Positions 18,884 through 26,030 of a stretch of 64,000 nucleotides of DNA are shown here, piece after piece (positions within the stretch are counted from its first letter, which is position 1; every line of letters begins with the position of its first letter). The notes under the pieces were generated by a model, which was given only the letters and a program-made list of their open reading frames with translations, searched no databases and was not told where the DNA came from. A program made the position numbers and the translations under genes. The stretch covers positions 1-64,000 of the forward strand of contig JAFEBQ010000007.1 in the NCBI GenBank assembly GCA_018242585.1. Reading direction: 5' to 3'. Source of the DNA: Planctomycetota bacterium. Lineage in GTDB: Bacteria > Planctomycetota > Planctomycetia > Pirellulales > PNKZ01.

Positions 18884-19354
18884 CTAGTTATTGAGTCGCA
18901 GGGCGTAGCGACCAGAGACCGAGCCATCGACTGCATCGGCGAGCTTGGCCATTTCGAGACGCCGAAGCTTGTCCCGTAAACGTTTAACGCCAGCTCGAAC
19001 AGCGGAATCGGTACGCACACCATCCCAGACCGCTGCTAGGAGTTCTTCGTAACTCAGGTAGACATTCGGACGACGTGCAAGTCGCTCCAGCAGTCGAAAG
19101 CCGAGCGAATTCCCGAAGAAGCAGGTCCGACCATCGAAGGAGATCGTAAAATGTTCCCGGTCGATCTGGAGTCCGTCGTTGGGGTTTGCAGAATCTGGCT
19201 GCATTGGCCGGGATTTCCAGAAGGTGAACGGGTCGAGCGCCAGCTCTTCACTGATGAGCGCTGACATCTCCTCCATGAGCTTGATCGTGGCGGCATGTGA
19301 TTCAGCCAGAGAACGTAGGGCGTTCCGAATTCGGTCGCGTTTTGCAGGATTCAT
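18884..19354 (-). CDS. Stand-alone OmpR/PhoB-type winged-helix DNA-binding protein
   Basis: A 156-residue protein starting at the ATG at 19354, which has a clear GGAGG ribosome site 6 nt upstream. The first 55 residues are helical and charged. The C-terminal 95 residues form an OmpR/PhoB-type winged helix (LGFRLLERLARRPNVYLSYEELLAAVW ... VRAGVKRLRDKLRR ... GRYALRL). No receiver domain is present, so it is not a normal response regulator. The gene ends 11 bp before three PhoB-box-like repeats that precede the recombinase operon on the same strand, so it probably controls that operon and could be co-transcribed with it. It diverges from the AbiE operon. Confidence 0.75.
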   Translation of the reverse strand: MNPAKRDRIRNALRSLAESHAATIKLMEEMSALISEELALDPFTFWKSRPMQPDSANPNDGLQIDREHFTISFDGRTCFFGNSLGFRLLERLARRPNVYLSYEELLAAVWDGVRTDSAVRAGVKRLRDKLRRLEMAKLADAVDGSVSGRYALRLNN

Positions 19355-19531
19355 AGGAGCCTCCGGAATGAAGAAAGGAGAAAGGTTGCCCCCCAAGTCT
19401 GGAACCGGAGACGAGCAACAATTCTCCGCCGAAGGATGTCGAGAATGATGACGTGAATGGGTCGCTTGGTCGCAAAAGATAAGACGTCGTAGCAAGGGGC
19501 CGAGCCGCGTGAATTGGCCTGTTTTCGGGCT

Positions 19532-19560
19532 TTGTCTGGTCTCAAATTGCGTTGTATACT
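19532..19560 (+). promoter_or_regulatory. Promoter of the AbiE operon
   Basis: TTGTCT (19532-19537), a 17-bp spacer and TATACT (19555-19560) form a good sigma-70-type promoter. Transcription should begin near 19567, inside the palindrome that follows. Sequence elements are seen directly; activity is inferred. Confidence 0.65.
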
Positions 19561-19561
19561 T

Positions 19562-19600
19562 GTTTGCGTAAAGGGACACATTCTATCCCTTTGTGCAAAC
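19562..19600 (+). promoter_or_regulatory. Palindromic operator of the AbiE operon
   Basis: Two 15-nt arms (19562-19576 and 19586-19600) match at 13 of 15 positions in inverted orientation around a 9-bp spacer. They are built from GTTTGC and AAAGGGA blocks. The site overlaps the predicted transcription start just after the -10 box and ends 17 bp before the antitoxin ATG. AbiEi antitoxins are known to bind inverted repeats in their own promoters, so this is the expected autoregulatory operator. Confidence 0.65.
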
Positions 19601-19617
19601 TACGTTTTTGGTGTCCA

Positions 19618-20412
19618 ATGGCCTCTCCAACGCTGGAAAACTGGGTCGACGCCCAACAAGCCCGCGGAAAATACGCGTTCCTCCGCAAGGAGGCACTCGC
19701 GGAGAGTGGCCTGTCGCCCGAGGCGACGAAAAAGGCCCTGCAACGGCTGGCCGCGCGTGGGCGTATCGCCCAGGCCAAGGAGTACTTCTTCGTTGTCGTT
19801 CCGTTGGAATACGCAACGGCGGGGGGGCCTCCCGCCTCTTGGTTCATTCACCCGCTGATGGCCGCAATGGGACGGCCGTACTACGTGGGGCTGCTCACGG
19901 CTGCCGGATTGCACGGCGCATCCCATCACCAACCCCAGGAATCACAGGTCATCACGGACCGACCGATTCGACCGATCACGGTGGGGCGCTCGCACATTCG
20001 GTTCTTCAAGAGCCGCTTCGTGGAAGAAGTGGCCACGACGAACGTCAAAACGCCCACGGGTTCGATGCGCGTTTCGACGCCGGAAGCAACGGCCGTCGAC
20101 CTGGTACGCTTCGCCAAGGTCGCTGGCCAACTCGACAACGTGGCGACGGTGATTGCGGAACTGGCGGGCAAGATTGATCCGAAGCGACTCGTTGCCGCCG
20201 CCAAAGTCGTCGGCGATGTACCGAACGCGCAGCGACTTGGATACATCTTTGATCGAGTCCATGCCCGGCGGTTGGCGGGGACGCTTAAGAGTTGGGTCGA
20301 TGATCAATCACCGAAGCCGGTACAATTGCGGTCGAACCGGCGTGGGAAAGAAGGCCAGGAAGACCGTCGTTGGCACGTTCTCGTCGATCAACCCTTGGAC
20401 ATTGAAGCGTGA
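19618..20412 (+). CDS. abiEi: AbiEi-type antitoxin (type IV toxin-antitoxin)
   Basis: A 264-residue protein starting at the ATG at 19618, directly after the promoter/operator; an upstream in-frame extension would begin inside the operator and is unlikely. An N-terminal winged helix (FLRKEALAESGLSPEATKKALQRLAARGRI) precedes the AbiEi C-terminal domain (YYVGLLTAAGLHGASHHQPQ ... STPEATAVDLVRF). The family neutralises its nucleotidyltransferase partner and represses the operon by DNA binding. The stop overlaps the toxin start by 4 nt, so translation is coupled. Confidence 0.85.
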   Translation: MASPTLENWVDAQQARGKYAFLRKEALAESGLSPEATKKALQRLAARGRIAQAKEYFFVVVPLEYATAGGPPASWFIHPLMAAMGRPYYVGLLTAAGLHGASHHQPQESQVITDRPIRPITVGRSHIRFFKSRFVEEVATTNVKTPTGSMRVSTPEATAVDLVRFAKVAGQLDNVATVIAELAGKIDPKRLVAAAKVVGDVPNAQRLGYIFDRVHARRLAGTLKSWVDDQSPKPVQLRSNRRGKEGQEDRRWHVLVDQPLDIEA

Positions 20413-21218
20413 TCCCTCCAGCAAACATCACGGCGTGGCGCAGCGTTGTGCCCTGGGCGGATGACGCACAAGTCGAACAAGACTTGGTGCTGTCTCGCGC
20501 TGCTGTCGAGTTGTTTGCTGATCAGGAACTCGCAAGCAAGCTCGCTTTGCGCGGCGGCACGGCGCTTCACAAATTGGTTCTGGAGCCGGCGCGTTATTCT
20601 GAAGACATCGACTTGGTGCAAACCGAGGCGGCCCCCATCGGATCGATCCTGGATGCAATTCGAGCCAAACTCGACCCTTGGCTAGGTGAGCCACATCGAG
20701 ATAGGGGCCCAGGCACGGTGACGTTAACCTACCGCTTCGAATCGGAAATCGCCCCTGTCCGCCCGTTGCGGCTCAAGGTCGAGATCAATACGCGGGAGCA
20801 TTTTGCGATCCTTGGCCTGCAGCGCCGGCCGCTGGATGTACAGAACCCGTGGTTCGCGGGGGCGTGCGAAATCGTCACCTTCGCCAACAACGAACTGATG
20901 GGGACCAAAATGCGAGCGCTTTACCAGCGCCGCAAAGGTCGCGACCTATTCGACCTTTGGCTTTGCCTTGACCGTGGCCTGATCGATCCCCAGGCGGTAG
21001 TCGACTGCTTCTTGGAATACATGCGGCGCGAGCACCACCAGATCACGCGGGCCCACTACGAAGAGAATCTGTACAACAAAGAGCAGGACAAGGCGTTCAT
21101 GGGGGACATCGGTCCCTTGCTACGGCCCGGTCTTGGGTACGACCCTGTTGTCGCGATGGCGGCGGTGCGCAGCGCATTGGTTGAACGGTTGCCGGGCGAT
21201 CCTTGGCACGGCCACTGA
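20409..21218 (+). CDS. abiEii: AbiEii-type nucleotidyltransferase toxin
   Basis: A 269-residue protein with a GTG start inside the GTGA overlap with abiEi. The polymerase-beta-like motifs are intact: LALRGGTALHKL (residues 45-56), SEDIDLV (64-70) with the metal-binding Asp residues, LKVEIN, and the C-terminal KMRALYQRRKGRDLFDLW. Related AbiEii/MenT toxins transfer nucleotides, for example onto tRNA acceptor ends, to arrest growth during phage infection. The pair looks functional. The last codons (PGDPWHGH) recur in degenerate form at 22470-22553. Confidence 0.85.
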   Translation: MIPPANITAWRSVVPWADDAQVEQDLVLSRAAVELFADQELASKLALRGGTALHKLVLEPARYSEDIDLVQTEAAPIGSILDAIRAKLDPWLGEPHRDRGPGTVTLTYRFESEIAPVRPLRLKVEINTREHFAILGLQRRPLDVQNPWFAGACEIVTFANNELMGTKMRALYQRRKGRDLFDLWLCLDRGLIDPQAVVDCFLEYMRREHHQITRAHYEENLYNKEQDKAFMGDIGPLLRPGLGYDPVVAMAAVRSALVERLPGDPWHGH

Positions 21219-21378
21219 AAGGCAGGTTGGGCAAAGCCAGTGAGGCAAAAAATGAAGGGTAAATGAACGCCTGCAGCAATTAGACACTACCTAATATCTC
21301 GGTTGCATTTGCAGTATAAACAGCATCAGGCGAAAAACACTCTGAATCTAAACCGTCAACCGGTCTGAAGGTCTTCCG

Positions 21379-22422
21379 ATGATTACCAAGGGATACTGGC
21401 AGCAGATTTACGGCGCAAAAAACATCGTTTCAGGTCTCGTTATTCAGAATGTCGCTGGCAATCTTGCAAATCGGCCGGCGGGTCCGCGTCAGCAAGGAAG
21501 TGACAACGAGATCTTCGGGGAACTCGCGGCGGCGACGATGATCGCAATCGCCCGGCAGGACTATCAATTCGCGATCACCTTATTCCATGATTGTTACTCG
21601 ATCGCATTGCAATACGAACAGGCCAATAACTGCGAAGTTCACAAAGGAGCGATGGCGTTCAACGCTGCCCTTGCATACCTGCGAGCCAACGATTTCCCTT
21701 CTGCAATGCACTATTTTGAGCTCGCGCAAGCGGAGACCCGTCTGACGATTGGCGAGGACGACTGGGGCGTATACGAATCCGATATCTTTCAGTCGAACTT
21801 CTGGCAGGTTGTCGATGTCTACCAGAATCAGAGTCCGCTTTCGCTATATGCAGACCTATGGCAGGTTCCATTTGGTTCCGCGCCAGCCAGAGCAGATTGG
21901 ACAGCACTTCAACCGCAATCGAAACTGCTTTACCTGATTAGCAATGCGGAGCGCATCGATTGTCGTCGCCTCAAGGCAATTCCTGGATTGCCGGTCAGCC
22001 AGAGTTTTGGTCTGACTCACTGGAGCCTTATCTCGAATCTCTGTCGATTGATCGAGACCGAGCTAATCGCGAAGAACATTGTTGGTATGGGATTACGAGC
22101 GAAGGTGCTCAACGGCATCGTAAATGCCCACAGCCCTCTTGCAACATTTCACGCCGATGTAACCAACTTGCACAACAATAATCCTGTTAACAGTCCGACC
22201 GACTTCAACAATCAGTTCAATGCCATACGCAATGCTATTAATGATGTTGCCGCGCCGCCTGAACGACGAATCGCGGCAGCAGCGTATCTGGCAGCAGTTA
22301 CCAGAAACCAAGTTCAGCACCAAGTGGCTGACACGATGGTGATTTTTTCGGACCGTGCGGCAGCGACTTTCACCGTTGATGTCCTGCTGTGCCTGTGTCG
22401 AATCAATGGGTGGGCTGCGTAA
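21379..22422 (+). CDS. Unrecognised TPR/HEPN-like protein
   Basis: A 347-residue protein of no family I can name. Residues about 50-130 look like helical TPR-type repeats (ATMIAIARQDYQFAITLFHDCY; AFNAALAYLRANDFPSAMHYFELA). Near the C-terminus TRNQVQHQ (Arg309-Asn310-x3-His314) matches the RX4-6H motif of HEPN ribonucleases, with the polar residue after Arg that the family favours, and sits in a predicted helical region. A HEPN-type RNase effector is therefore a reasonable guess. The gene stands alone between the AbiE operon and a second copy of the abiEii 3' end, as if inserted there, and is followed by a nuclease-NACHT gene. GC is lower than in the chromosomal genes. Confidence 0.55.
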   Translation: MITKGYWQQIYGAKNIVSGLVIQNVAGNLANRPAGPRQQGSDNEIFGELAAATMIAIARQDYQFAITLFHDCYSIALQYEQANNCEVHKGAMAFNAALAYLRANDFPSAMHYFELAQAETRLTIGEDDWGVYESDIFQSNFWQVVDVYQNQSPLSLYADLWQVPFGSAPARADWTALQPQSKLLYLISNAERIDCRRLKAIPGLPVSQSFGLTHWSLISNLCRLIETELIAKNIVGMGLRAKVLNGIVNAHSPLATFHADVTNLHNNNPVNSPTDFNNQFNAIRNAINDVAAPPERRIAAAAYLAAVTRNQVQHQVADTMVIFSDRAAATFTVDVLLCLCRINGWAA

Positions 22423-22469
22423 TCTGCATGTTGGATTATCGCAATCGGTAGTCGGTCGCGGCAGACTAA

Positions 22470-22553
22470 TCTAACGGTCGCCCGGCGACCCGTGGCACGG
22501 CCCCTGGAAACCCCATGTGGCAAAGCCCAGGAAGAGACGAAAGAAGAGAGAGT
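22470..22553 (+). pseudogene. Degenerate duplicate of the abiEii 3' end
   Basis: Read in frame this stretch gives R-SPGDPWHG followed by a basic tail and a stop, matching the RLPGDPWHGH ending of the AbiEii protein at 21218. The DNA similarity continues past the abiEii stop (for example GGCAAAGCC in both copies). It is the remnant of a second abiEii copy, or a duplication made when the HEPN-like gene was inserted. Confidence 0.6.
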
Positions 22554-22855
22554 GAGCACCGCCGTTCGGCCCCACAGAGTGGGCAGAAACCGTGCGAGAT
22601 CAGAGACAAAGGCAGATCACATCGGCCCTCGAGGCGTGAATGGCCGCCGTTAACCCAAAAGCAGAGAGCGCTATGCGACAGATAGGACGCCTGCGGTTAA
22701 CGGCACGCGCGCAAAAAGCTGCTAATTCTTGGCGATCCGCGTTCGTAACGTTCCTTTCGATTTTGGGCGACCGGGCGTGGCTCGAACTCGGCAAAGTTCT
22801 GCCGCAAAATGCTTTACCGCATTCGGAAAAGAGAGTACTCTTACGAAGGCAGCCC
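22554..22855. other. Gene-free stretch between the abiEii remnant and the integrase remnant
   Basis: No intact gene, tRNA or repeat is recognised. The minus strand may hold decayed 3' sequence of the integrase remnant. Confidence 0.3.
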
Positions 22856-23160
22856 CTAACGGGGAGCTGTACAAATGTTCATTATGTCGTAAGACACAGA
22901 AAGCCCCGGAAAAACCGGGGTTTTTTGTTGCGCGGTGGGTAACGGTTGCGACTCGTTTCGCGCTGTTTCGGCGCTGTGCTGCACCGGATTTTGCAGCGCG
23001 CTTTCGGGCTCACGAATGGCCCGCTCGAAGTGCTCGTCGGTGACTTGCAGATAATGCTTCATCGCCACGGCCTGCGTGTTGCCGATCCAGGCGCACACCG
23101 TCTGTATCGGGTAGCTAAGTGTTGCTTCTGCCGCAACAATGCGCCGCGATCCACAACTAA
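22856..23160 (-). pseudogene. C-terminal remnant of a tyrosine integrase
   Basis: Read on the minus strand, SYPIQTVCAWIGNT, then AVAMKHYLQVTDEHFERA and ALQNPVQ form the typical C-terminus of planctomycete phage-type integrases, with the catalytic tyrosine in KHYLQVTD. The rest of the enzyme (core-binding domain and the Arg/His residues) is absent: upstream the frame is closed near 23165 where the NACHT gene begins. It is inactive. It marks an old integration boundary inside the defence island. Confidence 0.7.
22904..22926 (+). terminator. Intrinsic terminator
   Basis: CCCCGG (22904-22909), a five-A loop and CCGGGG (22915-22920) are followed by six T residues. It is a compact hairpin terminator on the plus strand, between the abiEii remnant and the NACHT gene, and it insulates the latter from upstream transcription. 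Confidence 0.65.
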
Positions 23161-23169
23161 CGCTCGTTT

Positions 23170-25689
23170 ATGGCTTCGAACGCATTCAGAACTCAAATGC
23201 CAAAAGCGCAACCCGCTGAAATTGCCACAAAAGATCGCGTGCTGGCTGCATTACGTCTAATGAGCGAACGGCAGCTCCGCGAAACCATCGTGATTCCACT
23301 ACTCAAGGCTATGGGAGCAACCCACCTCGAGCATGTTCATGGGCCATTTGAGCGAGGGAAAGATTTTATTTTTGTGATGCCCGATTCGTTCCGTGATCCA
23401 ATTCTCAGCGTCATACAAGTCAAGAATTCTGAATTCTCGGGCTCATTTTCGTCGGAGTCGTCGGTAAGTACGGCCTTGCAGCAACTATTGCATTGCGCGG
23501 AAACCAAGGTCCTTAGCCCATTAACCAACCAAAAGGAACTCCCCAAAGAAGTTCTGTTTATCACCACGTATAACTTGCCTGATGCGCCACTCGCGGATGC
23601 AGATCTCCTTCTCGACAAGGTCCGACGACAGTCGAAAATCATCGGTCCGGAAAAACTTGTGGCGCTCATTCACGATTGCGTACCAGAATTATACGCAACA
23701 CTCGCATATCCAGGCACGAGCCTATCAACTGCGACGCGTGCTTACGTTTCCCTCCACCGCGAATGGCATGCGTTCGAATTGGCCCAGCAAAGGCCCCTCG
23801 AGTCGTTTTATGTGAATCTTAGTGCGTCTCCTGTTGGGGGCGACTTCGGCTCATTGCTATCAGGCAAGCTGCAATTAAGTGGACGCACCGGATTCACTAT
23901 TCGCCGCGATGACTTTAACGCGATACAAGCGCTTTACTGCCAGGTGCCCAAGCTTCATACCGTTCCGCCACTCCTCGACCCGATCAAGAGTCGTTATAGC
24001 GGCGCTAACTCGAAAACGAAAAGTAGTAGTGCAACCAGCGAAGCAGAATCCACTCAGCTACTGGAGGACGTCAGTTTTCGGCGACCAAATCTCGCTGCGT
24101 TCATTGAGAAATTGCAGGAACGTATCTCCGGAGCAGAGGCAGCCAAAGATTGTGCGCTCATCGACGATATTGCGGTGAGCGGCGCAGTGGTGAATTCGCT
24201 CGTTCGCGTCTGTGATAAAGATATGTTTGTTCCCTCTTCAGACGAAACCTCACCTCGTGCGCTCGTGATACCTGACGTGTGTCCGGACGTATTGGTTAGT
24301 GCAGAAAACCACATTGCAATAGTTGCCGATGCGGGCTCTGGAAAGACGTGCTTTGCTCAGCGGTTGGCGGATGCTGCGATTGAGAAGGGAATTTCCTGCA
24401 TCTACTTTCCGTGCAGTCGCATTGAATCACCTGACACAAGTCTCTTCGAGGCATTGGATGCGTTTCTTCAATCGTTAAAGGCCACCGACCCAGGCGTTCC
24501 GATTGCGGACGTTCTGTCCGCGACACAACTGGTCATTATTGACGGCGCCGACGAAGCTGCGACTTTCGGGCCGGCACTTGGCAAGCAAATACTTGCGATG
24601 CTTCATATTCCCAAAGAAGTGCGAGTTGACGGAAGCTATGGTCGCGAATGTCGTGTGCCGACAGAATTTCACGACGTGATTCTCCTCCGCGATGATACAA
24701 AGAAGAAAGGATGCCATTTAGGCATCAGTCGCCCAATTCGCGCGATGGACTACAGGCAACTCAGCGCGATGAACGCGGGAACACCTTTTGAGACTGCTTT
24801 TGAGACCCTACGTTCCGAGGCCGCAAGTAAGTCGCCTAGACTGATTATTACGTCGCGCGATATCGCGAATCTGCAACTACCCGCCATATGGGCCGTGACG
24901 AACTTACTTCCGTTTACTGAAGAGCAGCTAGACGCGTTCATGAATAAATGGTTCGAGTTGAGCCCAACCAAACTCGACGAAATCAGGGTGTTCTTTGGCA
25001 AGAACAGCCATATTCGGGCTGTGTGTGCCAATCCGATGACGGCCACAATCGTAGCTTCGCTACATGAAAATGACTTCGGCCTGCCACACTCCCGGGCAGA
25101 AGTGTATGAGCGAAGGTTTGAATTGCTATTGGAGCGATGGGACCGTCAGCGGCAAGTTAAACGTCCTAGACGCATAGTCAAGTCCGACAAGCGCCATTTT
25201 CTTAAGCGGCTCGCGTACTCCCTCCACTTGAAGCACCGTCGTCGATTCGATAAACGGACCGCCGCAAAGATTTGGAATGCGTCGTTCGCCAAGACATACG
25301 AGAACTTGGCGATCGAAGACGTTATCGACGAACTTCGCCTTTGCGATAGCATTATTGTGCCCGAAGGAGTTGGGGAATACTCTCTTGGTCACCTCTCCTA
25401 TCAGGAATACCTAACCGCCGAACATGTCGTTTCCGGCCAGCAATTGGAGGTGCTGGTAGATAATTTTCATGATCCGTGGTGGAGAAACGTCATCCTTTTT
25501 CACGCAGGCATTACCGGTAATGTTAACAAGCTTCTGACGCAGGTGCACAGGCGTTATCCATTAGGCCGTGAAGACGATCTCTTGGACGAAATGATGCTCG
25601 AGGCGCGGTACACGCCTGAAGTCGTTCGTCAGCTAGTCGAAGAATTCAGAGAAGACGAAAATGTAACTTGCGACAATGACGAGAACTAA
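23170..25689 (+). CDS. Restriction-nuclease-like/NACHT NTPase (STAND defence protein)
   Basis: An 839-residue protein. Residues about 35-100 resemble a PD-(D/E)xK nuclease of the Mrr type: HGPFERGKDFIF gives the first acidic residue (Asp65) and SVIQVKN gives QxK at 83-85. A NACHT-type P-loop NTPase follows, with Walker A DAGSGKTC near 387-394 and Walker B LVIIDGADEA near 454-463. The winged-helix part ends with LGHLSYQEYLTAEH near 740, the usual NACHT ending, followed by only about 90 residues, so no long sensor repeat array is present. Such proteins sense phage components and unleash their nuclease. The ATG is 9 bp beyond the integrase remnant; the stop overlaps the next small gene. Confidence 0.75.
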   Translation: MASNAFRTQMPKAQPAEIATKDRVLAALRLMSERQLRETIVIPLLKAMGATHLEHVHGPFERGKDFIFVMPDSFRDPILSVIQVKNSEFSGSFSSESSVSTALQQLLHCAETKVLSPLTNQKELPKEVLFITTYNLPDAPLADADLLLDKVRRQSKIIGPEKLVALIHDCVPELYATLAYPGTSLSTATRAYVSLHREWHAFELAQQRPLESFYVNLSASPVGGDFGSLLSGKLQLSGRTGFTIRRDDFNAIQALYCQVPKLHTVPPLLDPIKSRYSGANSKTKSSSATSEAESTQLLEDVSFRRPNLAAFIEKLQERISGAEAAKDCALIDDIAVSGAVVNSLVRVCDKDMFVPSSDETSPRALVIPDVCPDVLVSAENHIAIVADAGSGKTCFAQRLADAAIEKGISCIYFPCSRIESPDTSLFEALDAFLQSLKATDPGVPIADVLSATQLVIIDGADEAATFGPALGKQILAMLHIPKEVRVDGSYGRECRVPTEFHDVILLRDDTKKKGCHLGISRPIRAMDYRQLSAMNAGTPFETAFETLRSEAASKSPRLIITSRDIANLQLPAIWAVTNLLPFTEEQLDAFMNKWFELSPTKLDEIRVFFGKNSHIRAVCANPMTATIVASLHENDFGLPHSRAEVYERRFELLLERWDRQRQVKRPRRIVKSDKRHFLKRLAYSLHLKHRRRFDKRTAAKIWNASFAKTYENLAIEDVIDELRLCDSIIVPEGVGEYSLGHLSYQEYLTAEHVVSGQQLEVLVDNFHDPWWRNVILFHAGITGNVNKLLTQVHRRYPLGREDDLLDEMMLEARYTPEVVRQLVEEFREDENVTCDNDEN

Positions 25690-25924
25690 CGTGCCACGTA
25701 ACTACCACGGAGCGAGAAGCCTCACGACTCCCGAAGCGGCGCTGGCTCGACAGATCGAGCGTTACCGCGCGATGGCCGGCGAGCAGCGCCTGAAGATCGC
25801 GCTCGACCTGCACGCCTTTTCCTGCGAAGTGGCGCGCGAGGGGATTCGTCAGCAATTTCCCGACGCCGGTCCCGAAGAGGTCGAACGCCGCTTGCGGCAA
25901 CGCTTGGAAGCGGCCCGACAATGA
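25676..25924 (+). CDS. Small antitoxin-like protein (Rv0078B-related type)
   Basis: An 82-residue protein overlapping the NACHT gene end by 14 nt. The segment EAALARQIERYRAMAGEQRLKIALDLHAF ... REGIRQQFPDAGPEEVERRLRQRL is a small helical family that in planctomycetes and other bacteria usually precedes a nucleotidyltransferase toxin gene; this is from memory and unverified. The stop overlaps the next start as ATGA, the usual layout of such pairs, but the toxin here is broken. Confidence 0.55.
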   Translation: MTRTNVPRNYHGARSLTTPEAALARQIERYRAMAGEQRLKIALDLHAFSCEVAREGIRQQFPDAGPEEVERRLRQRLEAARQ

Positions 25925-25986
25925 GATCGGAACAAGAACTCCTGGTCGATTGTCTGGAACGGCTACTCGAACGATTGAATGGCTAA
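25921..25986 (+). pseudogene. Toxin gene truncated after 21 codons
   Basis: An ATGA-overlapping reading frame encodes MRSEQELLVDCLERLLERLNG and stops. This matches the start of the nucleotidyltransferase toxins (SEQELL..CL.RL) that normally follow the small antitoxin-like gene. The catalytic GS...D.D region is absent, because unrelated chromosomal sequence begins directly afterwards. The remnant probably marks the right edge of the island. Confidence 0.5.
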
Positions 25987-26030
25987 CTAACTCCGCCGCG
26001 CAAGCAACCCGCCGCCGTTCGGCGACTCGG

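Noticed and set aside
22760-22800. Possible tRNA 3' half (GGCTCGAACTC-like T-arm)
   Set aside because: No matching acceptor, D or anticodon arms could be folded around it.
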